Assembly (NCBI GenBank): GCA_949287365.1 | Contig: CASEGC010000046.1 | Location: 1-39,971 of the forward strand | Direction of reading: 5' to 3' | DNA length: 39,971 nt | From: an uncultured Parabacteroides sp. | Lineage (GTDB): Bacteria > Bacteroidota > Bacteroidia > Bacteroidales > Tannerellaceae | Shown here: positions 15,321 to 21,671 of the stretch, in pieces | Numbering within the stretch: the stretch's first letter is position 1 | Layout: every line of letters begins with the position of its first letter | Made by a program: the position numbers and the translations under genes | Notes under the pieces: model-generated | Seen by the model: the letters and a program-made list of their open reading frames with translations, nothing else | Told to the model about the DNA's origin: nothing | Databases searched by the model: none

Positions 15321-16787
15321 ATGAGATATTTTTCTTTATGTGGTATAATAGCTTTTACGCTATTGATGGCATGCCATGATTCCGTTGTTTCTCCAAAGAT
15401 GTTAAATGAATATCCTTCTATTTATCCGGATTATGTCGGAGTTACGATTCCGGCAACAATCGCTCCCATGAATTTTTCCTGTCTGGATTCCTCTTATGAG
15501 CGAGTCGATGTGCTTGTCCAGGGAAACCGGGGAAAAAGGTTGCATGTAAGTGGAGCTCATATAGAATTCCCTGAGAAAGAATGGAGGAGACTACTTGTTG
15601 ATAATCTGGGAGATAGCCTGCTTTTTACCGTCCGTGTTAAACAAGACGACACGTGGAAGTCTTATAAACCTTTTCCCATGTATATAAGCGTTTATCCAAT
15701 TGATTATGGATTGGTATATCGAAGAATAGCCCCAGGCTATGAGATTTATAGCCACATGGGACTTTATGAGCGTGAGCTCTCTACTTTCGATGAGAGGAGT
15801 TTAATTGAGAACACGTTAGTGAATGGAATGTGTATAAATTGCCACGCTTTTAATCGGACAAATCCTAATGCTCTCAGCATACATGTCAGAGGTGAGCATG
15901 GAGCTACTTTTATGAGACACGACGGAGAGGATGAATATTTGGATACGAAGACCGATCAAACGATTTCAGCTTGTGTTTATCCTTATTGGCATCCGAGTGA
16001 GGAATATATCGCTTATTCCACGAATAATACCCGCCAATCGTTTCATGTTGCCAAAAATGAACGAATAGAGGTGATTGATTTGGAATCGGATATTGTGGTA
16101 TATCATCCTTCGGATCATAGTTTGTTGTTGTGTGACTCTTTGCGAAGAAAAGATAGTTTCGAAACTTTCCCCGCTTTTTCTCCAGATGGTCGTAAATTGT
16201 ATTTTTGTTCAGCGGTGGCAAAATCAATCCCTAAAGAATATAAAGAGATTCGTTATAATCTTTGTAGCGTTGATTTCGACCCTTCCGCTGGCACGTTCGG
16301 GGAGCGCGTCGATACGTTGGTCAATGCGGATGCCATGGGGAAAAGCATATCTTTCCCTCGTCCTTCTTACGATGGCAAATATATAATGTTCACCTTGTCG
16401 GACTATGGGAATTTCTCGATTTGGCATAAGGAGGCTGACTTGTGGTTATTGGATTTAGAGACTGGACGTTTGCGTGAGTTATCCGAAGTCAATAGCGGCG
16501 ATACGGAAAGTTTTCATAATTGGAGCAGTAATTCTCATTGGTTTGTGTTCGGTAGCCGTCGGGAAGATGGTCTTTATACTCGGCTTTATTTGGCGAGTAT
16601 AGATGAAAATGGAAAGATAAGTAAACCTTTTCTTCTCCCTCAGGCGGATCCCGCGACTTATTATGAACGCTCGATGTATTCATATAATGTGCCGGATTTT
16701 GTGAATACTCCCGTGCGGTTAGATGTAAATATATTTGAACGAAATATAGTTTCTGACAAAAGGATACAAGTTCAGGTCAAGGAATAA
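15321..16787 (+). CDS. TolB-like beta-propeller lipoprotein with CxxCH motif
   Basis: This 488-residue lipoprotein carries a signal peptide ending LLMAC with Cys18 lipidated. After a beta-rich N-terminal region there is MCINCHAF with C171, C174 and H175, the CxxCH signature of covalent haem c attachment. The rest (about 205-480) contains PD40/WD40-like TolB propeller blades, including CVYPYWHPSEEYIAYSTN, FPAFSPDGRKLYFCS, SFPRPSYDGKYIMFTLS and NWSSNSHWFVFGSRR. The protein likely sits in the periplasm or outer membrane. It is 6 bp from the DUF6057 gene. Whether haem is truly bound is unknown: no nearby Met axial ligand is obvious, and the CxxCH could instead bind a metal. Function is not established. 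Confidence 0.8.
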   Translation: MRYFSLCGIIAFTLLMACHDSVVSPKMLNEYPSIYPDYVGVTIPATIAPMNFSCLDSSYERVDVLVQGNRGKRLHVSGAHIEFPEKEWRRLLVDNLGDSLLFTVRVKQDDTWKSYKPFPMYISVYPIDYGLVYRRIAPGYEIYSHMGLYERELSTFDERSLIENTLVNGMCINCHAFNRTNPNALSIHVRGEHGATFMRHDGEDEYLDTKTDQTISACVYPYWHPSEEYIAYSTNNTRQSFHVAKNERIEVIDLESDIVVYHPSDHSLLLCDSLRRKDSFETFPAFSPDGRKLYFCSAVAKSIPKEYKEIRYNLCSVDFDPSAGTFGERVDTLVNADAMGKSISFPRPSYDGKYIMFTLSDYGNFSIWHKEADLWLLDLETGRLRELSEVNSGDTESFHNWSSNSHWFVFGSRREDGLYTRLYLASIDENGKISKPFLLPQADPATYYERSMYSYNVPDFVNTPVRLDVNIFERNIVSDKRIQVQVKE

Positions 16788-16834
16788 AAATGCTACGAGA
16801 TATTTGATTGTTTCTCTTGTTGAAAAAATAGATG

Positions 16835-16868
16835 TACATTTGTGGAAAATCGATTAAAAAGGAGGAGA
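16835..16868 (+). promoter_or_regulatory. Candidate promoter and strong ribosome-binding site of porX
   Basis: TACATTTG at 16835-16842 fits the TAnnTTTG consensus 27 bp before the porX start; no TTG is at ideal spacing. The sequence aaaggaggagat at 16857-16868 is an unusually strong purine-rich ribosome site for this phylum and fixes the start codon at 16870. Confidence 0.5.
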
Positions 16869-16869
16869 T

Positions 16870-18420
16870 ATGGCGACGAGAAAAGATAGGGTGCTTTGGG
16901 CGGATGATGAGATTGATTTGTTGAAGCCGCATATCTTGTTTTTGCGGGAGAAAGGGTATGAGGTCGTGCCGGTGGTGAGCGGACAGGACGCGATCGATTG
17001 TTGCGGCGAACAGGTTTTCGACATTATTTTCTTGGATGAGAATATGCCTGGCCTGACCGGACTGGAGACGCTGGCGCATATCAAGGAAATCGCTCCGAAC
17101 GTGCCGGTCGTAATGGTTACCAAGAGCGAGGAGGAAAGTATCATGAATCAGGCGATTGGCAACAAGATCGCGGATTATTTGATTAAGCCGGTGAACCCTA
17201 ACCAACTGCTTCTTTCTATCAAAAAGAACGTCCATAAAAATATTATTATATCCGAGACGGCTACGGTGGGCTACCAGCAGGAGTTCAATCGTATAGGGTC
17301 GTGGATTAATGGTTCCTTGACGGCGGACGATTGGATGGATGTCTATAAGAAATTGGTCTATTGGGAACTGGAACTGGAAGGCGGGCAGGCGGCGATGGCG
17401 GATTTGCTTCGTATGCAGAAGACGGAAGCGAATAACGCGTTCGCCAAGTTCGTGAAGAGGAATTACGAGGATTGGATTCAAAATCCGGAGGAGCGTCCGC
17501 TGATGAGCCCGGACCTTTTCAAGAAGAGGATTTTCCCGTTATTGGATGAAGGGGAGAAGGTTTTCTTTATCTTAATCGATAATTTCCGTCTGGACCAGTG
17601 GAAGGTGGTCAAAGAGTTGCTGTCTGGCCACTTTGTTTTTGACGAGAGCTTGTATTACAGTATCTTGCCTACCGCTACGCAATATGCCCGTAACGCTATT
17701 TTCTCGGGATTGATGCCTTCGCAAATCGAGCGGTTGTTTCCCGACCTGTGGGTGGACGAGGAGAGCGACGAGGGAAAGAACTTGAACGAGGCGCCGTTAA
17801 TCCAAACCCAGATTGACCGTTTCCGTAAAAAATATACGTTCACATATAATAAGGTATATGATTCCCAATATGGTGAGAAATTGTTGGGCATGATACCTTC
17901 CTTGTGCCAAAACCAATTGAACGTGATCGTGCTGAATTTCGTGGATATGCTTTCTCACGCCCGTACCGAGAGCAAGATGATTCGTGAGCTGGCGCAGAGC
18001 GAGGCGGCTTATCGGAGCTTGACCAAGTCTTGGTTTCGGCATTCGTCTACGTTGGACTTGTTCAAGCGTATCGCGGAGCGGGGCGGAAAAGTCGTATTGA
18101 CCACGGACCACGGGACGATTCGGGTGAATAACCCGATACGGGTCATCGGTGACAGGAACACCAATACGAACTTGCGCTATAAGGTGGGCAAGAACTTGAA
18201 TTACAACCCGAAGGAGATATTTGAGGTGCGTGACCCGGAGAAAGTGGGACTTCCCGCTCCGAATTTGAGCAGCAAGTATATTTTCGCGTATGGGGAGAAT
18301 TTCTTCGCCTATCCGAATAACTACAATTACTACGTCTCATATTACAAGAATACCTTCCAACATGGCGGAATCTCGATGGAGGAGATGCTCGTTCCCTTTA
18401 TCACGATGGAGCCGAGATAA
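16870..18420 (+). CDS. porX: PorX, type IX secretion response regulator with PglZ phosphatase domain
   Basis: This 516-residue regulator of the type IX secretion system is normally paired with the sensor kinase PorY, which is not in the window. The receiver domain (1-120) has the acidic pair in ADDE at 11-14, the phosphoacceptor D56 in FLDENMPG, T83 in VTKSEEE and K107 in LIKPVNP. A helical linker follows, and then a PglZ/alkaline-phosphatase-like domain (about 215-516) with probable metal ligands D237 (LIDNFR), the T268-A-T270 segment (LPTATQYARNAIFSG), D359 and H363 (FVDMLSHAR) and D413-H414 (TTDHGT). Length equals that of known PorX proteins. It is single, with no cotranscribed neighbour. 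Its presence shows that the organism carries T9SS regulation, which matters for the large T9SS-like surface protein at 33398. Confidence 0.95.
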   Translation: MATRKDRVLWADDEIDLLKPHILFLREKGYEVVPVVSGQDAIDCCGEQVFDIIFLDENMPGLTGLETLAHIKEIAPNVPVVMVTKSEEESIMNQAIGNKIADYLIKPVNPNQLLLSIKKNVHKNIIISETATVGYQQEFNRIGSWINGSLTADDWMDVYKKLVYWELELEGGQAAMADLLRMQKTEANNAFAKFVKRNYEDWIQNPEERPLMSPDLFKKRIFPLLDEGEKVFFILIDNFRLDQWKVVKELLSGHFVFDESLYYSILPTATQYARNAIFSGLMPSQIERLFPDLWVDEESDEGKNLNEAPLIQTQIDRFRKKYTFTYNKVYDSQYGEKLLGMIPSLCQNQLNVIVLNFVDMLSHARTESKMIRELAQSEAAYRSLTKSWFRHSSTLDLFKRIAERGGKVVLTTDHGTIRVNNPIRVIGDRNTNTNLRYKVGKNLNYNPKEIFEVRDPEKVGLPAPNLSSKYIFAYGENFFAYPNNYNYYVSYYKNTFQHGGISMEEMLVPFITMEPR

Positions 18421-18530
18421 GCTCATCGCGCCGCGACTCCCTGTCTTTTATTCCTGTGCGTTTGTTTTCTGATGTGCGGGATAGCGATTAATTTCGCCCC
18501 GATGAATCATTAAGAATCCGCGTTAGATAT

Positions 18531-19493
18531 ATGGTGGCGAAAACAAGAATGTCCGATACCCGACGGGGTGGGACGAAAAAGGGGAAAATGGGTTTCTTCC
18601 GCTTGGTGGCGGAGCGCGTCCGTCATTTCACGGAATTGGGTAAATTGAAGACGGCGAGCAACTACGCTTGCGCGTTGAAACATTTCAGGTCTTTCAGGCA
18701 GGAGGAAGACATCGCCGTGGGCGACCTCACGGCGGGGATAATTCGGGATTTCCAAAGTTATTTGATAGGGAGACGACTGAAGATGAACACGGTCTCCTTA
18801 TATAACCGTTCCTTGAGGGCGGCTTACAATTACGCGTTGGACGAGGAGATGATACAAGTGGACCGGCGTCCGTTCCGGAAGGTCTTTACCGGTTTGGAAA
18901 AGACACGTAAGCGGGCGCTCAAGAGTCCCATGGTCCGGCGGTTGATTCGTCTCCCGTTGGCCGAGTCGATGTTGAGGTTCGCCCGCGATCTTTTCCTTTT
19001 CAGCGTTTATATGCAAGGGATGCCTTTCGTGGACCTCGCCCATTTGACCAAGGCGCAGTTCCGGAACGGATGTATCGTTTACCAGCGGCGCAAGACGAAC
19101 CGGCGGCTGGTGATTCGGGTACATGCTTGCGCGAGGCGTATCATCGACCGATACCGGGTGAAAGACCCGGATTGTCCTTATTTGTTCCCTATTCTATATA
19201 ATCCGGCCAAGCGGGCGCGCGTAGGCTATTTCAGCGCCTTGCGCTCGTATAACAAGCGATTGGCGCGGCTTTCCCTTCTCTTGGGGCAGGAAGAGCCGCT
19301 TACATCTTACGTCGCCCGCCATACTTGGGCCTCGCTCGCGAGGGAATATGGCGTGAGGGATACGATTATTTGCGAGGCGATGGGCCATAGCGATATCAAG
19401 ACGACCATGATTTACCTGAATTCCTTGGACACCGGGGTTGTCGCCGCCGCCAACCGGAAAATCTTGACCTCATTGATGACTTGGCGGATATGA
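18531..19493 (+). CDS. Tyrosine recombinase (site-specific integrase) of the pilus locus
   Basis: This 320-residue protein has an N-terminal SAM-like core-binding domain (about 20-120) and a catalytic domain (about 135-315). Catalytic residues visible are K188 in the beta-hairpin (RRKTNRR), R263-H264 in YVARHTWAS, H286 in GHSDIKTT and nucleophile Y295 in MIYLNS. The position normally holding the first catalytic Arg (RG in related Bacteroides recombinases) reads Q162-G (YMQGMPFVDLAHL), so activity needs checking. Length fits the short Bacteroidetes family that includes Mpi/Tsr-type invertases controlling phase variation, and such genes often head type V pilus loci. An inverted-repeat region starts 390 bp downstream and is a plausible target. 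I chose the start at 18531; Met7 (18549) is an alternative. Confidence 0.88.
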   Translation: MVAKTRMSDTRRGGTKKGKMGFFRLVAERVRHFTELGKLKTASNYACALKHFRSFRQEEDIAVGDLTAGIIRDFQSYLIGRRLKMNTVSLYNRSLRAAYNYALDEEMIQVDRRPFRKVFTGLEKTRKRALKSPMVRRLIRLPLAESMLRFARDLFLFSVYMQGMPFVDLAHLTKAQFRNGCIVYQRRKTNRRLVIRVHACARRIIDRYRVKDPDCPYLFPILYNPAKRARVGYFSALRSYNKRLARLSLLLGQEEPLTSYVARHTWASLAREYGVRDTIICEAMGHSDIKTTMIYLNSLDTGVVAAANRKILTSLMTWRI

Positions 19494-19618
19494 GGCCGCT
19501 TCCTTTCGGGAGGATTTCCGCTCTCGCTTGATGGATGTCCCGGTATGAAAAGAGAGAGCTTGGAGAAATAACTTTCAAGATGGCGGGAAAAAGTCGTTTT
19601 CCTGCCCGGGTATTCTCT

Positions 19619-19702
19619 ATCTTTAGCCTAAAGATACATATCTTCAACCTAAAGATACGTATCTTCAACTTAAAGATATATATCTTTAGCCTGAAGATAG
19701 AC
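19619..19702. repeat. Four tandem copies of a 21-bp palindromic unit
   Basis: The copies are 19619-19639, 19640-19660, 19661-19681 and 19682-19702, with consensus atcttyarcctaaagatayr plus t. Each copy contains a small hairpin (ATCTTTA, loop GCC, TAAAGAT in copy 1), and the copy junctions are themselves palindromes, such as AAGATACGTATCTT and AAAGATATATATCTTT. Changes between copies mostly fall in the loop and spacer. The period is a multiple of three, so both strands stay open. Function is unknown. Confidence 0.9.
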
Positions 19703-19835
19703 TTTTCTTTAGGGCGCGTCCGGTTTTTCCCGTCGGCTTTCGGGGTTTATTGATTGGTGTGGCGGACTTTTCTTCATGGGAAAATGGTGGACGAGGGCCT
19801 TCCTCTAATGTGTGTTATTAAACAGAAATTTGTTC

Positions 19836-19866
19836 TTGATTTTTTCGACTGGATAATCTATATTTG
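19836..19866 (+). promoter_or_regulatory. Canonical Bacteroidetes promoter reading toward the AraC gene
   Basis: TTG at 19836-19838 and TATATTTG at 19859-19866 are separated by 20 nt, matching the -33 TTG and -7 TAnnTTTG arrangement of Bacteroidetes promoters exactly. Transcription would start near 19872 and produce a leader of about 240 nt containing all the inverted repeats before the AraC start at 20112. The promoter lies outside the 17-bp inverted repeats, so inversion between them would alter the leader and not the promoter. Confidence 0.7.
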
Positions 19867-19882
19867 CGTTAATAACGTTTAA

Positions 19883-19921
19883 CTCCCTCTTCCCAAGAGG
19901 GTTCCTCTTCCCAAGAGGGAG
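19883..19921 (+). repeat. Doubled hairpin element CCTCTTCCCAAGAGG in AraC leader
   Basis: CCCTCTTCCCAAGAGGG (19885-19901) is followed after two bases by CCTCTTCCCAAGAGGG (19904-19919). Each folds into a 6-7-bp hairpin with a CCC loop. The outermost arms, CTCCCTCTT at 19883-19891 and AAGAGGGAG at 19913-19921, can also pair with each other, so alternative folds exist. Confidence 0.8.
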
Positions 19922-20071
19922 AACATATACTCGCCGTATACATATATTAATTATACATCTACACTACGATTCGACCCTATAGCCATAGCATGTTCCTTTT
20001 GGGAAGGAGACATGCCATGTTCTTTCACTATATCAGACCCTATATATGTCCTTTCTCCCTCTTGGGAAGAG
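19905..20071. repeat. 17-bp perfect inverted repeats 133 bp apart (candidate inverton)
   Basis: CTCTTCCCAAGAGGGAG at 19905-19921 is the exact reverse complement of CTCCCTCTTGGGAAGAG at 20055-20071. Arm length and the 133-bp spacing resemble Bacteroides invertible promoter segments recognised by tyrosine recombinases, and a recombinase gene lies 412 bp upstream. I find no TAnnTTTG promoter inside on either strand, so if it inverts, it would change the leader RNA. In RNA the same arms could form a long-range stem that competes with the local hairpins. Confidence 0.75.
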
Positions 20072-20097
20072 TGTGCGTTTGGAAGTTTATAGGGTCT
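20035..20097 (+). repeat. 10-bp inverted repeat AGACCCTATA / TATAGGGTCT in AraC leader
   Basis: AGACCCTATA (20035-20044) and TATAGGGTCT (20088-20097) are perfect inverted repeats ending 14 bp before the AraC start codon. A second direct copy, GACCCTATA, lies at 19973-19981 and could pair with the same downstream arm. This pairing interleaves with the 17-bp inverted repeat (19905-19921 with 20055-20071), so both can form together only as a pseudoknot; otherwise they exclude one another. Confidence 0.65.
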
Positions 20098-20111
20098 AAA
20101 ATGGTGAAGAT

Positions 20112-21005
20112 ATGGTTTACATGACAAGTTTGTTGTATAGGAACGAGCACCTGAATTGTAGTGAATATGCCTTGACGGAGGCCGCGATGATCTTTAAGAG
20201 GTATTCTTTCAAGAAAGGGAAGAGGCTTCCGGACTTGCTGATGGATCATTCCTCTATCGTTTTCGTGCTGGAAGGAGTGATTCTTATGCATTGCGGTCCG
20301 TTTTTGGACCGGCGTGTCGAGGAACGGAACATGTTTTTCCTGCCCAATAATGTCTTGTGCAGTGGCGAGGTGTTGGAGGATACCGAGCTGCTGAGTTGCG
20401 TGTTCGACAAGGATACGCAGGTCTGTAACCGTTTCATGCTGGAGAACTTGGTCAAGTTGGACGGTTTCGGTTCCATCCGGTATGATTTCGATACGCTCTC
20501 TATCCGCGGGAGGTTGTGGGAGTTTGTCCGTTTTCTCGTGGAGTGCTTGGGCGATGGTTTGGGGTGTCGTCATTTTCACCAGATGAAGCGGCAAGAGCTG
20601 GCGCTTTTGTTCCGTGGTTATTATACGAAAGAAGAGCTGGCGAGATTTTTTTATCCTATCCTGTCGGAGAATATGGATTTCAGGGAGTCCGTGCTCGCGT
20701 GTTTCCGGGAGGCGAATAGTCTGGAAGAGATCGCTCGCCGGATGAATCTTACGCCCGTTACCTTCAACCGTCGTTTCAAGAAAACTTTTGGTGAACCGTA
20801 TGCGCAATGGCTGGAGAAACGCAAGGCGGAGGATATCTTGCGAGATATACTCATCACGAATAAGACCTTTAGCGAGATCGCTGACGCCTATGGTTTTTCG
20901 TCCGCCGCCTATTTCACTACTTTTTGTAAACGTCATTTCGGGAAAAGTCCTTCGGAGATACGACAACAGCGGAACGAACGGGGTGAATGTGTGCCTTCGC
21001 GGTGA
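20112..21005 (+). CDS. AraC-family transcriptional regulator of the pilus locus
   Basis: This 297-residue regulator has an N-terminal cupin-like sensing region (about 20-110, with HSSIVFVLEGVILMHCG and NMFFLPNNVLC) and a C-terminal double helix-turn-helix AraC domain (about 195-285: SLEEIARRMNLTPVTFNRRFKKTFG, then TFSEIADAYGFSSAAYFTTFCKRHFGKSPSEIR). It lies directly upstream of the pilus structural genes in the same direction and is transcribed through the inverted-repeat leader, so it is the likely activator of the locus and the point where any phase switch would act. Start 20112 (MVYMTS) follows ggtgaagat; Met4 is an alternative. A separate promoter for the next gene lies 80 bp past its stop. 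Confidence 0.9.
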   Translation: MVYMTSLLYRNEHLNCSEYALTEAAMIFKRYSFKKGKRLPDLLMDHSSIVFVLEGVILMHCGPFLDRRVEERNMFFLPNNVLCSGEVLEDTELLSCVFDKDTQVCNRFMLENLVKLDGFGSIRYDFDTLSIRGRLWEFVRFLVECLGDGLGCRHFHQMKRQELALLFRGYYTKEELARFFYPILSENMDFRESVLACFREANSLEEIARRMNLTPVTFNRRFKKTFGEPYAQWLEKRKAEDILRDILITNKTFSEIADAYGFSSAAYFTTFCKRHFGKSPSEIRQQRNERGECVPSR

Positions 21006-21085
21006 AAGCGCCATCATTATCTCGTTTGTACGAAAATCGAAAGATTTTGTCATTTTTCTGTAAGATGCGCCTCCTTGGGACGTTC

Positions 21086-21093
21086 TATCTTTG
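21086..21093 (+). promoter_or_regulatory. Candidate promoter of the DUF3575-pilus operon
   Basis: TATCTTTG matches TAnnTTTG and lies 30 bp before the DUF3575 start codon, in a 117-bp gap after the AraC gene. No TTG sits at the ideal -33 spacing, which may mean an activator such as the adjacent AraC protein is needed. Confidence 0.5.
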
Positions 21094-21122
21094 CGTTCGC
21101 TTACAAAAGGAAAGTGAACGTA

Positions 21123-21659
21123 ATGATAAAGCGAATTTGTTTTTCTATTTTGGTATGGGTCACGGTGGCGATAGGAGGGAAGGCGCAAGAGGTCGCGCTC
21201 AAGACGAACGCTCTTTATTGGGCGACTACGACGCCAAATTTAGGAATAGAATTCGCCGTTAACCCGAAGGTGACGGTGGAGTTGATGGGCGCTTACAATC
21301 CGTGGACTTTCGCTGACGATAAGAAGATGCGCTTTTGGCTCGCGCAGCCGGAGGTGAAATATTGGTTGTGCGAGAAATTCGAGGGGCATTACCTCGGTTT
21401 GCACCTGCATGGCGCGCAATATTTCGGAGGTTTTAGCGACAAGCGTTACGATGGTTACCTGGCTGGAGGAGGTATCTCTTACGGGTACGATTGGATACTT
21501 TCCCCGCATTGGAACCTGGAGGCGACAATCGGTATCGGTTACGCTCGCCTGTGGTACAAGGAAAGCGACCGTATTTATTGTGAGAAATGTTACGAGAACA
21601 AACATAAAAACTACTTTGGCCCGACCAAGGCGGCCGTTTCGCTAATCTATATTTTCTAA
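21123..21659 (+). CDS. DUF3575 outer-membrane beta-barrel-like protein
   Basis: This 178-residue protein has a signal peptide (MIKRICFSILVWVTVAIGGKAQ, cleaved after about residue 21) and a mature part with alternating aromatic and polar residues like a small outer-membrane barrel (ALKTNALYWATTTPNLGIEF, then YLGLHLHGAQYFGG, ending AAVSLIYIF with terminal Phe). The KTNxLYWxxxxPNxxxE opening is typical of DUF3575, which accompanies type V pilus genes in Bacteroidales. I chose the start at 21123, preceded by aaaggaaagtgaacg, rather than the in-frame Met at 21075, which would put 16 residues before the signal peptide and overlap the promoter. A role in pilus display is inferred from context. Confidence 0.85.
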   Translation: MIKRICFSILVWVTVAIGGKAQEVALKTNALYWATTTPNLGIEFAVNPKVTVELMGAYNPWTFADDKKMRFWLAQPEVKYWLCEKFEGHYLGLHLHGAQYFGGFSDKRYDGYLAGGGISYGYDWILSPHWNLEATIGIGYARLWYKESDRIYCEKCYENKHKNYFGPTKAAVSLIYIF

Positions 21660-21671
21660 TGGGAAGGGACA

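Larger units (their letters stand above)
19494..20111. other. 618-bp non-coding region between recombinase and AraC genes
   Basis: No convincing gene lies here. The stretch holds, in order, a four-copy 21-bp tandem repeat (19619-19702), a canonical promoter (19836-19866) and a leader full of inverted repeats (19883-20097) that runs up to the AraC-type regulator. Short frames across the tandem repeat encode only simple heptapeptide repeats on both strands and are not credible genes. The composition changes from GC-rich near the recombinase to AT-rich in the leader. Confidence 0.8.

Noticed and set aside
19619-19702. CRISPR array
   Set aside because: Copies are directly adjacent with no unique spacers, and no cas genes are present.
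19535-19753. 72-codon frame across the 21-bp repeats
   Set aside because: Both strands are open because the period is a multiple of three; the product is a simple heptad repeat with no credible start context.
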